Source: Hydrogenophaga sp. (lineage in GTDB: Bacteria > Pseudomonadota > Gammaproteobacteria > Burkholderiales > Burkholderiaceae_C). From it: DNA of 7,599 nt. The translations under genes and the position numbers were made by a program. The stretch spans positions 1 through 7,599 of the forward strand of contig JAGXRS010000305.1 of assembly GCA_018335615.1 (NCBI GenBank), given 5' to 3'. Positions 6,638 through 7,599 of this stretch are shown here, piece after piece. Below the pieces are notes generated by a model that saw only the letters and a program-made list of their open reading frames with translations, was not told the DNA's origin and did not search any database. Every line of letters begins with the position of its first letter. Position 1 is the first letter of the stretch.

Positions 6638-6668
6638 GCGAACCGGGCCGGACCCGACGGGCACCCTG

Positions 6669-6705
6669 AAAAAGCAGAAGGCCCGGTATCCACCGGGCCT
6701 TCTGC
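6669..6705 (-). terminator. Intrinsic terminator of clpA
   Basis: A perfect 14-bp inverted repeat (arms 6674-6687 and 6692-6705, loop 6688-6691) with a GC-rich centre is followed on the minus strand by five T residues, 17 bases after the clpA stop. This is a textbook minus-strand terminator. On the plus strand the same hairpin is followed by AGGAAG with no T run, so it should be weaker for transcripts from the DUF1499 gene, though it lies just past that gene's end and may still form its 3' hairpin. Confidence 0.93.
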
Positions 6706-6721
6706 AGGAAGCACACCAGCG

Positions 6722-7599
6722 TCAGCCGGCAGTGGCCTCTTCGGGCTTGGCCTTGCCTTCCTTCTTCGGCAGCGGCTGGATGTCGAGCTTGACTTCCTGC
6801 GTTTCTTTGCCGTCTTCGCCGGTCCTGGTTTCCAGGTCCACCGTGAGGCGTCCGCCGTCTGTCAGGCGGCCGAACAGCAGTTCGTCGGCCAGGGCGCGGC
6901 GAATCGTGTCCTGGATCAGGCGCTGCATCGGTCGTGCCCCCATCAGCGGGTCGAAGCCCTTCTTGGCCAGGTGCTTGCGCAGCGCATCGGTGAAGGTGAC
7001 CTCGACTTTCTTCTCGGTCAGCTGGCCTTCGAGCTGCAGCAGGAACTTGTCCACCACGCGCATGATGACGTTCTCGTCCAGCGCCTTGAAGCCGACGATG
7101 GCGTCCAGCCGGTTGCGGAACTCCGGCGTGAACAGGCGCTTGATGTCGGCCATCTCGTCACCCGCCACCCGCGGGTTGGTGAAGCCGATGCTGGCCTTGT
7201 TCATGGTCTCGGCACCCGCGTTCGTCGTCATGATGATGATGACGTTGCGGAAGTCGGCCTTGCGCCCGTTGTTGTCGGTCAGCGTGCCGTGGTCCATCAC
7301 CTGCAGCAACACGTTGAAAATGTCCGGGTGCGCCTTCTCGATCTCGTCGAGCAGCAGCACGCAGTGCGGCTTCTTGGTCACGGCCTCGGTCAGCAGGCCG
7401 CCCTGGTCGAAGCCCACGTAGCCGGGGGGCGCGCCAATGAGACGGCTCACGGCATGGCGTTCCATGTACTCCGACATGTCGAAGCGGATCAGGTCAATGC
7501 CCATGATGTAGGCCAGCTGCTTGGCCGCTTCGGTCTTGCCGACGCCGGTGGGACCGCTGAACAGGAAGGCGCCAATGGGCTTGTCCGCCTTGCCCAGCC
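6722..7599 (-). CDS. clpA: ATP-dependent Clp protease ATP-binding subunit ClpA, C-terminal part (5' end outside window)
   Basis: Hexameric AAA+ unfoldase that feeds substrates, including N-degron proteins brought by ClpS, into the ClpP peptidase in the cytosol. The visible 291 residues are most of the second AAA+ module (D2) and the C-terminus. Seen are Walker A GPTGVGKT (7532-7555), the pore-loop region with GAPPGYVGFDQGG, Walker B VLLLDEIEKAH (7328-7360), the ClpA-type NNGRKADFRNVI and MTTNAGAET, the tripeptide IGF at 7181-7189 (the ClpP-docking loop, IGL in E. coli), the arginine finger in FRNR (7109-7120) and sensor 2 GAR (6932-6940). The spacing and the SIGF loop point to ClpA rather than ClpB, which lacks the ClpP loop. 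The C-terminus ends in a charged Lys/Glu/Pro-rich tail. clpS and the N-terminal half, expected upstream, are outside the window. A strong terminator follows its stop. Confidence 0.96.
   Translation of the reverse strand, partial: LGKADKPIGAFLFSGPTGVGKTEAAKQLAYIMGIDLIRFDMSEYMERHAVSRLIGAPPGYVGFDQGGLLTEAVTKKPHCVLLLDEIEKAHPDIFNVLLQVMDHGTLTDNNGRKADFRNVIIIMTTNAGAETMNKASIGFTNPRVAGDEMADIKRLFTPEFRNRLDAIVGFKALDENVIMRVVDKFLLQLEGQLTEKKVEVTFTDALRKHLAKKGFDPLMGARPMQRLIQDTIRRALADELLFGRLTDGGRLTVDLETRTGEDGKETQEVKLDIQPLPKKEGKAKPEEATAG

Overview
The window looks like a GC-rich chromosomal segment from a betaproteobacterium, most likely order Burkholderiales, family Comamonadaceae. That placement rests on recalled protein family sequence, the strong G/C bias at third codon positions, and the yebC-purD-hemF-nadD-rsfS gene order; no search was run. 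Almost all of it is ordinary core-genome coding sequence. I see no mobile element, CRISPR array, tRNA, rRNA or phage gene.

Left part (1-4471), all on the minus strand. In transcription order it holds yebC (YebC/PmpR family regulator or translation factor), purD (purine synthesis), hemF (oxygen-dependent coproporphyrinogen oxidase, heme synthesis), nadD (NAD synthesis) and rsfS (ribosome silencing factor, cut by the window edge). The last three genes are joined by two identical 4-base ATGA stop/start overlaps, so hemF-nadD-rsfS is very probably one translationally coupled unit. RsfS carries a long Ala/Lys-rich basic tail beyond its normal domain.

Middle (4472-6637). A 100-base AT-richer spacer separates yebC from a divergent plus-strand pair: a HerA/FtsK-like ATPase of the YjgR (DUF853) family, followed 5 bases later by a small probably exported DUF1499 protein. 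This pair is the least understood part of the window and its best lead for new biology.

Right part (6638-7599). A very strong minus-strand terminator (14-bp perfect stem, 4-base loop, U tract) lies between the convergent DUF1499 gene and the 3' part of clpA, the unfoldase subunit of the ClpAP protease. ClpA runs off the right edge.

No clear undescribed system is present. The points worth a second look are the RsfS tail, the coupled heme/NAD/ribosome-silencing cluster, the YjgR-DUF1499 pair, the non-ATG starts of purD and yebC, and the one-sided terminator.
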